Assembly: GCF_900101105.1 (NCBI RefSeq)
Contig: NZ_FNGA01000002.1
Location: forward strand, 294,964 to 358,963
DNA length: 64,000 nucleotides
From: Maridesulfovibrio ferrireducens
Lineage (GTDB): Bacteria; Desulfobacterota; Desulfovibrionia; Desulfovibrionales; Desulfovibrionaceae
Direction: 5' to 3'
Translations under genes and position numbers: made by a program
The notes under the pieces: generated by a model
The model's database searches: none
Seen by the model: only the letters and a program-made list of their open reading frames with translations
Told to the model about the DNA's origin: nothing
Part shown: one piece after another, positions 27,217-36,991 of the stretch
Numbering within the stretch: position 1 is the stretch's first letter
Layout of the letters: the number at the start of each line of letters is the position of its first letter

Positions 27217-28419
27217 ATGAAACATAAAATATTATTTGTAGACGACGATCAAAATCTGCTGCGAGGAATCAAAGCCATGCTACACTCCAGAAGAAAAGAG
27301 TGGACATGCCGATTTGCTTCCAGCGGAGAGGATGCTGTGAAGTTGATTCATAAGGAATCATTTGATGCAGTTGTCTCCGACATACTCATGCCCGGCATGA
27401 ACGGAGTTGATTTCCTTAAAATTGTCGAGAAGATCCAACCCGCTACTATTCGCATAATTCTTTCCGGCTATTCTGAAATCCAAACACTCCTGAAATCGAC
27501 AACATGTGCACACCAATTTATTAGCAAACCCTGCCAGTCGAAAACCCTTATTGAAACAATACAGCGTTTAACCAAGTTGCGGCATATTCTCAATAATAAT
27601 GAAATAAGTACTATGGTGGCCCGGTTGAACTCCCTCCCAGCTATTCCAGACTTATATGTCAAAATATGCACTGAACTGGAAAAAAAAGAGCCAAGTCTCG
27701 ACCGTGTAGGAAAGTTTGTGGAAAAAGATCCCGGAGTGTCAGCCACAATACTCAAGGTAGTTAACTCGGCTTTTTTCGGATTTTACAATACAATATCCTC
27801 CCCTTCCCATGCAGTCACTCTACTAGGCACTGAAGCTGTTAAAGGACTAGTGCTCGGAGTACATCTTCTGAACAAAATAGATTTATCATCTCTTGCTGGA
27901 TATTCAATTGATAAACTATGGGATCACTCGCTCCAGACCGGCGACTTTGCCAAAACTATCGCAACGATGGAAACAACGGACAAAAAATTCATCGGCGCTT
28001 GTTATGTTGCAGGAATTCTTCATGATGTAGGTAAGTTTATATTCGTGACCAATATGGACACGATATATAAGCCAGTTCTTATAGAAGTACGCAAAACGGG
28101 AGGTCCAATCAGTTTAAGCGAAAAAAACAAACTGGGAGTCGGCCATGCTGCAATCGGAGCTTACTTGCTGGGATTATGGGGATTTCATGAAGATATTGTC
28201 TCAGGAGTATTCAATCATCATACCCCTGAAAACTCAGAAGAAGGACTAACCGTTGCGCTTGTAGTTCATGCTGCCAATACGTTACAGCACGAGCTTTATT
28301 CTCCAGACTCGAACTTTATTTTCTCACAGATCAACATGGAATGGCTGACAGCACAAGGTTTCGGCGACCGTCTAACCGAATGGCAGGAAAGCTGCGCTAA
28401 GCATATCGTTAACAACTGA
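27217..28419 (+). CDS. Response regulator with HDOD output domain
   Basis: An N-terminal receiver domain (ILFVDDDQNLL; phospho-Asp in VVSDILMPGMNG; the Lys of FISKPCQ) is followed from about residue 135 by an HDOD domain with LNSLPAIPDLYVKICTELE and ILKVVNSAFFGFY, and later ILHDVGKFI. HDOD proteins are signal-relay scaffolds, often upstream of phosphodiesterase or kinase steps. It is the first gene of the signalling block, 29 bases before the PAS gene, and probably acts with the histidine kinase downstream. Confidence 0.85.
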   Translation: MKHKILFVDDDQNLLRGIKAMLHSRRKEWTCRFASSGEDAVKLIHKESFDAVVSDILMPGMNGVDFLKIVEKIQPATIRIILSGYSEIQTLLKSTTCAHQFISKPCQSKTLIETIQRLTKLRHILNNNEISTMVARLNSLPAIPDLYVKICTELEKKEPSLDRVGKFVEKDPGVSATILKVVNSAFFGFYNTISSPSHAVTLLGTEAVKGLVLGVHLLNKIDLSSLAGYSIDKLWDHSLQTGDFAKTIATMETTDKKFIGACYVAGILHDVGKFIFVTNMDTIYKPVLIEVRKTGGPISLSEKNKLGVGHAAIGAYLLGLWGFHEDIVSGVFNHHTPENSEEGLTVALVVHAANTLQHELYSPDSNFIFSQINMEWLTAQGFGDRLTEWQESCAKHIVNN

Positions 28420-28448
28420 GTTAAAAAAAAGAGATTACAGGAGAGCAC

Positions 28449-28802
28449 ATGAAGATAAAGGAGCTGTTAGAAAACAAAGCTAAACCTGTCATAGTAGCGG
28501 ACATAAACGGAATTATCACAAGTATTAACGAAAGTTTTACCCGCGAATTCGGGTGGACTGAAAATGAACTCAAAGGGAAACCACTCACCGCAATTATTCC
28601 AAAACCTCTGCGAGACGCACATCAGCTTGGATTTTCAGCTTATCTATCCACAGGTAAAGCATCAATCCTAGGTCAACATCTGGATTTAGAAATTGCAAAA
28701 TCTGATGGGACAGTCGAGTCAGCAAAGCATTTCATCATCAGTGAAATAGTTAATGAAAAGCACTCCTTCGCCGCAACTATTGAACCCCGCAACAAGGAGT
28801 AA
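28449..28802 (+). CDS. Stand-alone PAS domain protein
   Basis: A 117-residue single PAS domain: PVIVADINGIITSINESF, FGWTENELKGKPLTAIIPKP and HLDLEIAKSDGTVESAKHF. There is no effector domain. The AGGAG before the ATG is clear. It overlaps nothing and is followed by the histidine kinase 7 bases later. A detachable sensory module for the kinase is a reasonable inference. Confidence 0.75.
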   Translation: MKIKELLENKAKPVIVADINGIITSINESFTREFGWTENELKGKPLTAIIPKPLRDAHQLGFSAYLSTGKASILGQHLDLEIAKSDGTVESAKHFIISEIVNEKHSFAATIEPRNKE

Positions 28803-28809
28803 AGTTGTC

Positions 28810-31272
28810 ATGAGCGAAGGCCAAGAAAACCTCATAATCGAACTCCGGTCGATAATTGGGCGCCTTGAAGCAGTACTAAGCTCAATAGACGAGGCCCTGC
28901 TGTGGACAGATGAAGACGGAAAAGCCAAATGGTGCAATGACAGCTTCGCTAAACTTATAGGACTCAAGCGAATTTTCATCATGGGAAAGTCCGTAACGGA
29001 TATTTTCCACCTTTGCCTGAGAGGGCAGATGTTACCGAACGAAGCTCATCCTTTGTATCTTGCTTTATCACATAAAAACTCACAACAAGGAGACTTCACT
29101 TTCGGCCCTAGCGACATCCCATTATTTATAAAAGTTCAATACCTTGATATGAAAGAATCTCCACCAAGCACTATCATGCTGGTCAGAGATTCTTCGCAGG
29201 AAAAAGAACTGGAAGAATTCAGACTTCAAGGAGCGGCACTTGCGGCGGCGGCGGATGCAATTGTCATTCTTGATATTAACGGCCGAGTACATTGGATAAA
29301 CAAAGCCTTCACCCGAATGACAGGGTATAAATTTGATGAAATTTACGGAAAGACTCTCAGCCTGATCAAATCAGGCATGCAGTCCAAAGATTTCTACCAC
29401 AATCTATGGGAAACTATACTTTCCGGTTCATCGTGGTCTGGAGAACTCGTTAATCGCCGCAAAAGTGGCGAATTCTACCACGAATATCAAACAGTAACCC
29501 CTGTAACTAACTCAAAAGGGAAAGTTACAAATTTTATTGCCATAAAAAATGACATTACCGAAAAAAAACTGGCACAAAAAGCTCTTGAAAATAGAGAAGC
29601 CAAACTCTCGGCTCTATTTAACGGAATAATTGATGCCATAGTCACTGCAGATTCCGCAGGCAAAATCGAAACAGTTAATCCTGCTGCGGAAAAAATCTTC
29701 GGCTACGATCCGGGCGAACTCACTGGCAAAAATGTTCGAATTTTAGTCCCTCCAGAACTCAGACCTGACCATGACAGCTATATAAAGCGTTACCTAGACA
29801 CAAGAATTCCACGCATCATAGGTATAGGCCAAGAAAGAGAAGCAGTACGTAAGGATGGTTCACGGTTTCCAATAGAACTTTCAATCACAGAAATTGTTAC
29901 GGATGACGCAACTATGTTCACAGGCATAGTTCGAGATATTTCTGAACGGAAACGACAAGAAAAAGAGCTTTCTCTTTTAAATGAGAAACTAGAGCAAAGG
30001 GTTCAAGAGCGCACGATAGATTTGGAGAACAAGACGCTTGAGCTAATGGAAGAAGTTGCAGAGCGAAAGCGTGCAGAAATGCAAATCAGGCAGAGCAGCG
30101 AACTACTACTATCACTCCTTGATGGAATTTCAGCTGCATTCATTATCTTGAATCTGGAAAAAAGAACCATCGTTGAAATTAACGGTGTCGCTGAAAATAT
30201 GTTCGGCATTTCAAGGAATAAAATTTTAAACAAGAATTGTGATCAAATTTTCAAAGCTCAAGGAAGTTCTCTAGAAACCGTTTGCCCCGACTCAATAGAA
30301 GGAGAAACCCTTTCTGAAACTTATATTATCAACGCAACCGGCGCCACTCTTCCTGTTTCACGACATGTACTTCCTATAACAGTAAAAGAAAGACCTCATT
30401 TAGCTTTGATACTTTTTGATATAACCGCTCGTAAAAATCTCGAACGCAAACTGGTAAGAGCGCAAAAACTTGAATCCATAGGCAGACTGGCTGCTGGAAT
30501 TGCACACGAAATCAATACTCCGATCCAGTATATAGGAGATTCAGTACAATTCATTAAGGAAGCATTTGATGATTTTTTAAAATTATCTGAAATTGAGGGG
30601 AAAATACTGGATTCATGTAGAGAACTCGAAGGTTTCGAGGAAATCATGAATAAAAGAGATAAGGTTGCCGAAGATGAAGATACTGACTTCATCATGAACG
30701 AAATACCGGAAGCGTGCACAAGAGCTCTTGAAGGTGTTGGACGAGTGGCAACCATTGTTAAGGCTATGAAAAATTTTTCTCATCCCGGAGAAAGTTCCAA
30801 ACAACTCACTGACATTAACAAAGCCATAACAACTACCCTGGCTGTAGCTCGAAACGAATGGAAATATGCAGCGGAAGTTGACCTTCAATTTGAAGACATC
30901 CCCATGATTATGACTCTTCAGGGAGATATTAACCAAGTACTTCTTAACATGATTGTCAACGCGGCTCACGCTATACGGGACAAACAGGAAATCACAGGTA
31001 AGAAAGGGGAGATAACCATTGTTACAACTAAAAAAGATGACTTCATTACAATAGAAATTACCGATAACGGAGCGGGCATTCCTCCTGAAGTCTTAGATAA
31101 TATTTTTGATCCGTTCTTTACCACTAAAAAAGTGGGAGAAGGCACAGGACAAGGTCTAGCCATCGTTCATGATATAATTGTGAGCAAACACGGTGGAAGC
31201 ATTGATGTAGATTCTAAGCTGGGGGTAGGAACAACTTTCATCATCCACCTTCCCTTAACAGCAACCACATAA
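28810..31272 (+). CDS. Multi-PAS histidine kinase
   Basis: 820 residues, no membrane segments. Four PAS-like units lie at roughly residues 20-130, 140-260, 268-390 and 430-550. HisKA has [12 protein letters not shown] geometry ([18 protein letters not shown] with the phospho-His), then the HATPase: [14 protein letters not shown] (N box), [12 protein letters not shown] (G1) and [21 protein letters not shown] start at 28810, after AAGGAG, rather than at 28753 inside the previous gene. Its partners are probably the REC proteins flanking it. It is cytoplasmic, so it senses an internal signal. Confidence 0.85.
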   Translation: MSEGQENLIIELRSIIGRLEAVLSSIDEALLWTDEDGKAKWCNDSFAKLIGLKRIFIMGKSVTDIFHLCLRGQMLPNEAHPLYLALSHKNSQQGDFTFGPSDIPLFIKVQYLDMKESPPSTIMLVRDSSQEKELEEFRLQGAALAAAADAIVILDINGRVHWINKAFTRMTGYKFDEIYGKTLSLIKSGMQSKDFYHNLWETILSGSSWSGELVNRRKSGEFYHEYQTVTPVTNSKGKVTNFIAIKNDITEKKLAQKALENREAKLSALFNGIIDAIVTADSAGKIETVNPAAEKIFGYDPGELTGKNVRILVPPELRPDHDSYIKRYLDTRIPRIIGIGQEREAVRKDGSRFPIELSITEIVTDDATMFTGIVRDISERKRQEKELSLLNEKLEQRVQERTIDLENKTLELMEEVAERKRAEMQIRQSSELLLSLLDGISAAFIILNLEKRTIVEINGVAENMFGISRNKILNKNCDQIFKAQGSSLETVCPDSIEGETLSETYIINATGATLPVSRHVLPITVKERPHLALILFDITARKNLERKLVRAQKLESIGRLAAGIAHEINTPIQYIGDSVQFIKEAFDDFLKLSEIEGKILDSCRELEGFEEIMNKRDKVAEDEDTDFIMNEIPEACTRALEGVGRVATIVKAMKNFSHPGESSKQLTDINKAITTTLAVARNEWKYAAEVDLQFEDIPMIMTLQGDINQVLLNMIVNAAHAIRDKQEITGKKGEITIVTTKKDDFITIEITDNGAGIPPEVLDNIFDPFFTTKKVGEGTGQGLAIVHDIIVSKHGGSIDVDSKLGVGTTFIIHLPLTATT

Positions 31273-31306
31273 CAAATAAGACGCCTAAAAAAACAGGAAT
31301 AAGCGG

Positions 31307-32440
31307 ATGGAAAAAGCCAGAATTCTATTTGTGGACGATGAAATAAATTTACTAAAATCTGTCAAAGCAATGTTCAGAAAACAGTATTCCGTTGATATCG
31401 CCGAAGGATCTGAAAAAGGGCTTGAGATGATACAAAATGAAAAGAAATATGCTGTCATTATTTCTGACTTGAAAATGCCCGGCATGGACGGCATTGAATT
31501 TTTGCATCGAGTTCAAAAGATAACCCCGGACACAACACGCATAATGCTGACGGGACATGCGGACGTTGAGGCAGCAACACTGGCGGTGAATAGAGGGCAT
31601 GTATTCCGTTTTCTTACCAAGCCGGTGCAAGCCGACGAAATGCGCCGCATTCTTGATGCCGCGATAAAACAGTATTCACTGGTCACCTCGGAAAAAGAGC
31701 TTTTGCGCGGGACACTAAAGGGTTGCATCAGAGTTCTGACGGATGTGCTTTCAGTCGTTAGCCCTGAAACATTCAGCCTCAGTCAGCGCATCAAAAGGCT
31801 GGCAGTGAAAACGGCAGAACGTCTCGGCATTCGCAATACCAACCAGCTTGAATTGGCCGCAATGCTCTCCCAGCTCGGCTGTATATCCCTGAGCGAGGCA
31901 ACCTTGCACAAGATTCATTCCGGTAAAAATCTGACTGAAAGTGAGCAAAATGAATTTGCAGCTCATCCATCCATATCAGCAAAACTTCTATCTAATATTC
32001 CGAGACTTGATCAGGTTGTTGAGATCATAAGCAAACAAAATCAATGTGCAGACGAATTTCCAGACATGCCTATTGAGTCTAAAATAATTAAAGCCTGCCT
32101 CGACTTTGAAACCTTGATAGGCAGAGGCATGAATTCATCAGAAGCCTTTTTTGAAATGAAAAAAAACATCAAGTGGTACGACAATAATATACTTGAATCA
32201 TTAGAAAATGCAGCCACAATTGAAGATCATTATGAGCAGAAGATGCTACCTGTTTCAGACCTTAAACCGGGAATGATCATGAATCAAAATCTGAACACAT
32301 CTACAGGAGTTCTGGTAATAGCAAAGGGACAGGAAATCGGAGAAGCGGTCCTTGCCCGGCTAAATAATGTTGCACGAAATAATAAACTTCCAGATCAAAT
32401 TAATGTTCTAATTAACAAAAAAATTTTCAAAAACGAATAG
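31307..32440 (+). CDS. Response regulator with degenerate HD-type output
   Basis: Receiver domain at residues 1-120 (FVDDEINLL, ISDLKMPGMDG, FLTKPVQADE). The second half has the layout of HD-GYP domains: QLELAAMLSQLGCI sits where LLHDIGK would be, and HPSISAKLLSNI where HPxxGxxIL would be. The His-Asp pair and the GYP segment are lost, so cyclic-di-GMP hydrolysis is unlikely and a protein-binding role more plausible. It lies between the kinase and the phosphatase gene. Confidence 0.7.
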   Translation: MEKARILFVDDEINLLKSVKAMFRKQYSVDIAEGSEKGLEMIQNEKKYAVIISDLKMPGMDGIEFLHRVQKITPDTTRIMLTGHADVEAATLAVNRGHVFRFLTKPVQADEMRRILDAAIKQYSLVTSEKELLRGTLKGCIRVLTDVLSVVSPETFSLSQRIKRLAVKTAERLGIRNTNQLELAAMLSQLGCISLSEATLHKIHSGKNLTESEQNEFAAHPSISAKLLSNIPRLDQVVEIISKQNQCADEFPDMPIESKIIKACLDFETLIGRGMNSSEAFFEMKKNIKWYDNNILESLENAATIEDHYEQKMLPVSDLKPGMIMNQNLNTSTGVLVIAKGQEIGEAVLARLNNVARNNKLPDQINVLINKKIFKNE

Positions 32441-32559
32441 CAACTAGACCTGCACCTGTTTATATTTACACTTATTTTTTTATTTAATAGACCCACAACC
32501 ATAATTTAATATATAATAAAAATCAGAGCTATCAAATAAAACACATAATCGGGAATACT

Positions 32560-33720
32560 ATGAAACAGCGGGTCCTGTTTATAGATGATGATAAAAATAT
32601 CCTTGCGTCCTTTCGCAGCCTTCTGCGCAAAGAATTCTTGATTGATACGGCATCGCACCCAGAAGAAGGGCTTGCTATGTTCAAGGAAAAAGGCCCCTAC
32701 CCTGTTGTTATCTCAGATCTCAAAATGCCGGACATGGACGGCCTGACCCTATTATCAAAAATCAATAAACTAAATGAAGATACTATCGGCATCATACTAA
32801 CTGGACATGCCGATTTAGAAACAGCTGTAACAGCTTTGAATCAGGGTCATGTTTTTCGTTTTCTCACCAAACCTTCAGACAAAGAAACCATTGTAAACGT
32901 TGTCCGCGCTGGACAGGATCAATATAATCTTATCACCGGAAATAAACTAAAAGAACGAATAATCAAACAAGACTTAAAAGCCGCCGCTTTTATTCAGGAA
33001 AGCTTTCTTCCTCATGAGCGTGCGGATATCGGAAAACTCTCATTGAACTGGCTGTTCAAACCAAGTGATTATGTCGGCGGAGACATGTTCGATATAATTC
33101 CTCTCGACCATGAAAATACGGGATTTTATTTAATGGATATCAGCGGTCATGGAGTTTCCGCAGCCCTCGCCGCCGTATCAGTATCTCTCTTGCTGGCGCG
33201 CTCCGGCCATCTGACTAATTCCAAAACAGCCGAAATAATATCCCCTTCTGAACTTTTGCTACAATTGGATAACGACTTCCCCATCGAACGATTAAATAAA
33301 CACTTCACGATGTTTTACGGGATAATAAACTCTGCCCGCAAGACTCTTCGTTACAGCAGCGCCGGGCACCTGCCTCCGATTCTACTTCGTAGCAACGGAG
33401 CTCTTGAGTACTTGGAAAAAGGCGGCAGTGTCATCGGTATGAATTCGGGTATTCCATTTGAAGAAGACGAAGTTCCATTCAATCCCGGAGACAAGCTGAT
33501 CAGCTTTACCGATGGAGTATCAGAATATCAGTCTCAATCTGACGAAATGTTTGAAATGGAAAGATTCATTTCGCTGGTTCAAGAATACCGGGAGATGTCA
33601 TCGCGTGAAATGCTTGATCATATTTATGAAAAAATGATGCAATTCGGAGAAAACCGCCCACCGTTGGATGACGTTACAATCTGCTGCCTTGATTTCGAAA
33701 AAGAGGACGAAAATCAATGA
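32560..33720 (+). CDS. Response regulator with PP2C (RsbU/SpoIIE) phosphatase domain
   Basis: Receiver domain (FIDDDKNIL, ISDLKMPDMDG, FLTKPSDKE) plus a PP2C phosphatase from about residue 150: SDYVGGDMFDII, YLMDISGHGVSAALAAV, FTDGVSEY and DDVTICCLDF retain the Asp metal ligands. RsbU-type enzymes dephosphorylate STAS anti-anti-sigma proteins, and a STAS gene lies 3 kb downstream. So phosphorylation of the receiver likely switches the partner-switch module. Its stop overlaps the next start by four bases. Confidence 0.85.
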   Translation: MKQRVLFIDDDKNILASFRSLLRKEFLIDTASHPEEGLAMFKEKGPYPVVISDLKMPDMDGLTLLSKINKLNEDTIGIILTGHADLETAVTALNQGHVFRFLTKPSDKETIVNVVRAGQDQYNLITGNKLKERIIKQDLKAAAFIQESFLPHERADIGKLSLNWLFKPSDYVGGDMFDIIPLDHENTGFYLMDISGHGVSAALAAVSVSLLLARSGHLTNSKTAEIISPSELLLQLDNDFPIERLNKHFTMFYGIINSARKTLRYSSAGHLPPILLRSNGALEYLEKGGSVIGMNSGIPFEEDEVPFNPGDKLISFTDGVSEYQSQSDEMFEMERFISLVQEYREMSSREMLDHIYEKMMQFGENRPPLDDVTICCLDFEKEDENQ

Positions 33721-34700
33721 GCACTTTGCAGCAAAGTATTTTTCAGGAACTGGCCTTGAGGATGGGTAAAGAAGCTCTTTCCCGCCGCTTAAGTCTGCAA
33801 GTTGACCATTCCGCAACTCTATACGGCAAAGGGTGCGGACATATTCACTTGGAAAATTTAGAAGGTTTTACCCGTCTGGTCGGCTCTATTTTACAATTCT
33901 CTTTTATGGACGAACGCGGAAAACGTAACAGCCTCGCATTTAAAACAGAAGAACAGAATATCGCATTACCCGAACTCCCCTCCGAATTTGAAGGATTCAG
34001 AATACTACACCTTTCAGACATCCACATGGACGGATTTGTTGACAATGGTGCAACACTGATCTCGCTAGTAAAAAAACTGAAATATGACCTCTGTGTACTC
34101 ACCGGAGATTACCGCTTTCTTACCCACAATACATATGAAAAATGCTCCATAGGAATGGAGCGTCTTCTGAAAAGCATACACTGCGCTCACGGAATTTACG
34201 CTATACTCGGAAATCACGATTTCGTTGAGCAGGTTCCCTCTCTGGAAAAGGCGGGTGCACAGGTGCTTCTGAATGAAAGCACTCTTATTGAAAAAAATGG
34301 CGCACAACTATTTATTGCCGGAGTGGACGACCCTCATTTTTATGGATCTCATGACCTTGAACGCGCACTGAAATCACGACCGAACAAAAGCACCACGATA
34401 TTACTCTCTCACTCGCCCGAATTATTCGCCGAAGCAGCGCAAAAAGGAGTGGACCTCTACCTTTGCGGGCATACCCACGGCGGCCAGATTTGCCTTCCAG
34501 GAGAAATCCCTCTCATTACACATGCTGCGTGTCCCCGCAGGATGACTGCCGGACTCTGGGAATATGACAAAATGATCGGCTACACCTCACGCGGCTCAGG
34601 TTGTTCAGGAGTTCCAGCCAGATTCAACTGCCCGCCGGAAGTGACCATACACACTTTGCACAGGCTGAAGCAGAAATTTCCGACCGGAGACAGCGCATGA
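33717..34700 (+). CDS. Metallophosphoesterase, YaeI/LpxG-like
   Basis: An N-terminal domain of about 80 residues with no recognised fold is followed by the two-metal phosphoesterase core: ILHLSDIHMDG, LTGDYRFL, GNHDF, an active-site His in LLSHSPELF and LCGHTHGGQ. Relatives cleave UDP-diacylglucosamine or act on cell-wall and lipid phosphates. It overlaps both neighbours by four bases, so its translation is coupled with the phosphatase and the anti-sigma-type kinase. The substrate is unknown. Confidence 0.8.
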   Translation: MSTLQQSIFQELALRMGKEALSRRLSLQVDHSATLYGKGCGHIHLENLEGFTRLVGSILQFSFMDERGKRNSLAFKTEEQNIALPELPSEFEGFRILHLSDIHMDGFVDNGATLISLVKKLKYDLCVLTGDYRFLTHNTYEKCSIGMERLLKSIHCAHGIYAILGNHDFVEQVPSLEKAGAQVLLNESTLIEKNGAQLFIAGVDDPHFYGSHDLERALKSRPNKSTTILLSHSPELFAEAAQKGVDLYLCGHTHGGQICLPGEIPLITHAACPRRMTAGLWEYDKMIGYTSRGSGCSGVPARFNCPPEVTIHTLHRLKQKFPTGDSA

Positions 34701-35122
34701 ACTCAGAATTCCACATAACTGAAAGATTCGGCTCCGACCTTAAAAATCTTTCCATAAGCGCCGCAATGGTCAAGCGATGTAAAAAAGAGCTCTCCCTGCC
34801 GGAGGAAATTGCCCAGAAGATTGACCTCGCAATTTCAGAAGCCGTGTCTAATGCCATTCGTCATGCAGAAGCTTCGAAAGAGGACGGGATTGTGTTAAGC
34901 CTTAAACTTAAAGGACAGAATCTTATCATCAGGGTGGAAGACAACGGTCCCGGATTTGATTTTGATAACGTGACGGAACCGGATCTGGAAAATCACCCTT
35001 CGGGCGGATACGGAATTTTCCTTATCAAACAGGTTATGGACAAAGTTGAATACAAACGAGTCGGGATAATAAACAAACTGACTATGACCAAAAACATCGC
35101 GTTCGGCGAATCGGAGAACTAG
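34697..35122 (+). CDS. RsbW-type HATPase (anti-sigma/serine kinase-like)
   Basis: 141 residues, starting at the ATG that overlaps the previous stop; earlier Met codons lie inside the phosphoesterase gene. SEAVSNAIRHAE is the N box, VEDNGPGFDFDN the G1 box and SGGYGIFLIKQ the G2 box of RsbW/SpoIIAB ATPases. It would phosphorylate the STAS protein encoded downstream and be opposed by the REC-PP2C upstream. The sigma factor or other target is not encoded here. Confidence 0.8.
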   Translation: MNSEFHITERFGSDLKNLSISAAMVKRCKKELSLPEEIAQKIDLAISEAVSNAIRHAEASKEDGIVLSLKLKGQNLIIRVEDNGPGFDFDNVTEPDLENHPSGGYGIFLIKQVMDKVEYKRVGIINKLTMTKNIAFGESEN

Positions 35123-35125
35123 CCA

Positions 35126-35476
35126 ATGGAATATCTTCTGGTTCTAGTTTCAGTAATGATGACAACGTTAGGGCAAATATTTCAAAAACTCGGAGCAATT
35201 CGCATCAAGAGTGAAATGGCTGAAGGAAAAGGCGTACTGGCGGCGGCTGCCAACATTCATATAGTTCTGGGAATAGGCAGCCTCGGACTGGGAGCCTTTC
35301 TCTGGCTGCTTGTATTATCACGCATGGAACTTAGCCTTGCTTACCCCATGATGAGCATCGGCTATGTACTGGTCACGATCGCCTCAAAATATATTTTCAA
35401 AGAAAAAGTACCACTGCATCGCTACGCAGGAATAGCAACTATCATCTTCGGTATTATCCTTATTTCAAGAAGCTGA
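35126..35476 (+). CDS. SMR/EamA-type small membrane protein 1
   Basis: 116 residues, four membrane segments. ELSLAYPMMSIGYVLVTIASK and the Gly-rich helices fit the small multidrug-resistance fold as in ArnE/ArnF, which flip lipid-linked sugars. It is paired with a second, similar gene 10 bases on and with a polyprenyl-phosphate glycosyltransferase, matching the arnC-arnE-arnF type of set. A multidrug transporter is the less likely alternative. Confidence 0.7.
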   Translation: MEYLLVLVSVMMTTLGQIFQKLGAIRIKSEMAEGKGVLAAAANIHIVLGIGSLGLGAFLWLLVLSRMELSLAYPMMSIGYVLVTIASKYIFKEKVPLHRYAGIATIIFGIILISRS

Positions 35477-35486
35477 GAAGGAACAT

Positions 35487-35843
35487 ATGAAATCATACAT
35501 GCTTGTAATTTTATCCGTTGTTCTGGGTGTTATAGGACAACTTTTTATGAAAAAAGGTATGCTGGTTCTGGGACCGCTCTCAAACCCGGACTTGATGACT
35601 TTTTTCCATATAATATTTCAACCGTGGGTTTTATGCGGACTGATATCTTATGGAATGGCTATGATTTTGTGGGTTGCGGTGCTCGGCAGACTGGACCTCA
35701 GCTACGCTTATCCGCTCTTAAGTTCCGGCTATGTCCTTGTTGCTCTAGGCTCATGGTGGATGTTCGGTGACACAGTCTCAGTTTCCCGCTGGGCAGGAAT
35801 TCTTGTGATCTCAGCCGGCGTAGGTCTTACCGCAAAGAAATGA
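35487..35843 (+). CDS. SMR/EamA-type small membrane protein 2
   Basis: 118 residues, four membrane segments, parallel to the previous gene: DLSYAYPLLSSGYVLVALGS corresponds to its AYPMMS segment. The pair probably forms a heterodimeric flippase. Its stop lies just upstream of the glycosyltransferase start. Confidence 0.7.
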   Translation: MKSYMLVILSVVLGVIGQLFMKKGMLVLGPLSNPDLMTFFHIIFQPWVLCGLISYGMAMILWVAVLGRLDLSYAYPLLSSGYVLVALGSWWMFGDTVSVSRWAGILVISAGVGLTAKK

Positions 35844-35851
35844 GGTGTAAA

Positions 35852-36601
35852 ATGAATACGTACGAAGAAGATATTTATCTTTCGGTGGTTATCCCCGCTT
35901 ATAATGAGCAGGAGCGCATTGCAGACACTCTTTATACTGTAAAAGAATTTCTATCCAAGCAGCCCTACAAAAGTGAAATCATTGTTGTGGATGACGGAAG
36001 CAGAGACTGGACCACAGAAGTCGTGAAAACCGTGGATATATACAACAATGAAATGAAGGACCAAAATGTCAGCGCCATAATGGAAAATGTTAAAAACGTG
36101 GGAAAAGGATTTTCTGTCGCAAGAGGTATGCTTAGAACTTGCGGAAAATACATTTTATTCTCAGATGCAGACCTTTCAACCCCCATTGAAGAAGTAATCA
36201 AGCTACTGCCGGTTCTGGAACAAGGTTGCGATGTGGTAATCGGTTCACGCGGAATGAAAGATTCCGAAGTGGAAAAAAAGCCTTTCTACCGGGAACTGAT
36301 GAGCCTTCTTTTCAACTCGGTTGTCGGTCTTTTTGCCATTCGGGGCATCAAAGATACTCAATGTGGATTTAAAGCTTTCCGCAGCGAAGCGGGCAAAGAA
36401 ATTGCGAATAGACAAAAACTCTACGGTTTCAGTTTTGATGTAGAACAATTGTTTATTGCCCGTAAATTAGGATATTGCATTAAGGAGGTTCCGGTAAAAT
36501 GGAGCCATGCTGAAGGGTCCACTGTCGATCCGATAAGAGACTCCATCAGAATGTTTATAGACGTTATGCGCATACGATTTCTGCATCGCGGAAAGTTTTA
36601 A
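35852..36601 (+). CDS. Polyprenyl-phosphate glycosyltransferase (DPG/ArnC-like)
   Basis: A GT2 enzyme predicted to load a sugar onto undecaprenyl phosphate. LSVVIPAYNEQERIADTL starts the fold, IIVVDDGSRD is the nucleotide-sugar site, FSDADLSTP the DxD-like metal site and DTQCGFKAFRSEAG the acceptor-loop signature of dolichyl-phosphate glucosyltransferase-like proteins. The ATG at 35852 has GAGGTG upstream. No C-terminal membrane pair is seen, so it is a peripheral enzyme. It likely supplies the lipid-linked sugar flipped by the two SMR proteins. Confidence 0.8.
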   Translation: MNTYEEDIYLSVVIPAYNEQERIADTLYTVKEFLSKQPYKSEIIVVDDGSRDWTTEVVKTVDIYNNEMKDQNVSAIMENVKNVGKGFSVARGMLRTCGKYILFSDADLSTPIEEVIKLLPVLEQGCDVVIGSRGMKDSEVEKKPFYRELMSLLFNSVVGLFAIRGIKDTQCGFKAFRSEAGKEIANRQKLYGFSFDVEQLFIARKLGYCIKEVPVKWSHAEGSTVDPIRDSIRMFIDVMRIRFLHRGKF

Positions 36602-36644
36602 TTTTATACGGAATTAACAGGCAATCTGTAAAAGGAGCAAAATA

Positions 36645-36980
36645 ATGATGAAACTTGATATTAAAAATCAACAAGATATCTGTATTATAACACCGGGAAC
36701 TACGCGTCTTGACGCAAGCACGGCTGTTGATTTCAAAACAGCTCTTCTAAATCTTATTAAAGAAAACAATATTCGCATCCTGCTCAATCTGGAACAAATC
36801 GAATTCATCGACAGTTCAGGACTTGGGGCCATCATTTCTGCTCTCCGGCAAGTCGGAGTAAAAGGAGACATTAAACTCTGCAACGTAAACAAGCAGATTA
36901 TGGAACTACTTAGACTCACAAGGCTCGATAAAATTTTAGATTCATTCGAGAACGAAAAAACCGCCCTTGAAGGTTTTTAG
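36645..36980 (+). CDS. STAS-domain anti-anti-sigma-type protein
   Basis: 111 residues. IEFIDSSGLGAIISAL carries the Ser expected to be phosphorylated, and DIKLCNVNKQIMELLRLT completes the fold. GGAG precedes the start, which has two adjacent ATGs (36645 and 36648). With the RsbW-like kinase and REC-PP2C encoded upstream it makes a full partner-switching trio; its place just before the GT2 gene suggests it may regulate that enzyme or the operon. Confidence 0.85.
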   Translation: MMKLDIKNQQDICIITPGTTRLDASTAVDFKTALLNLIKENNIRILLNLEQIEFIDSSGLGAIISALRQVGVKGDIKLCNVNKQIMELLRLTRLDKILDSFENEKTALEGF

Positions 36981-36991
36981 AGAAGCGGGAT

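Noticed and set aside
30613..30969. Minus-strand frame within the histidine kinase gene
   Set aside because: It is antisense to the kinase catalytic region, with no supporting signal.
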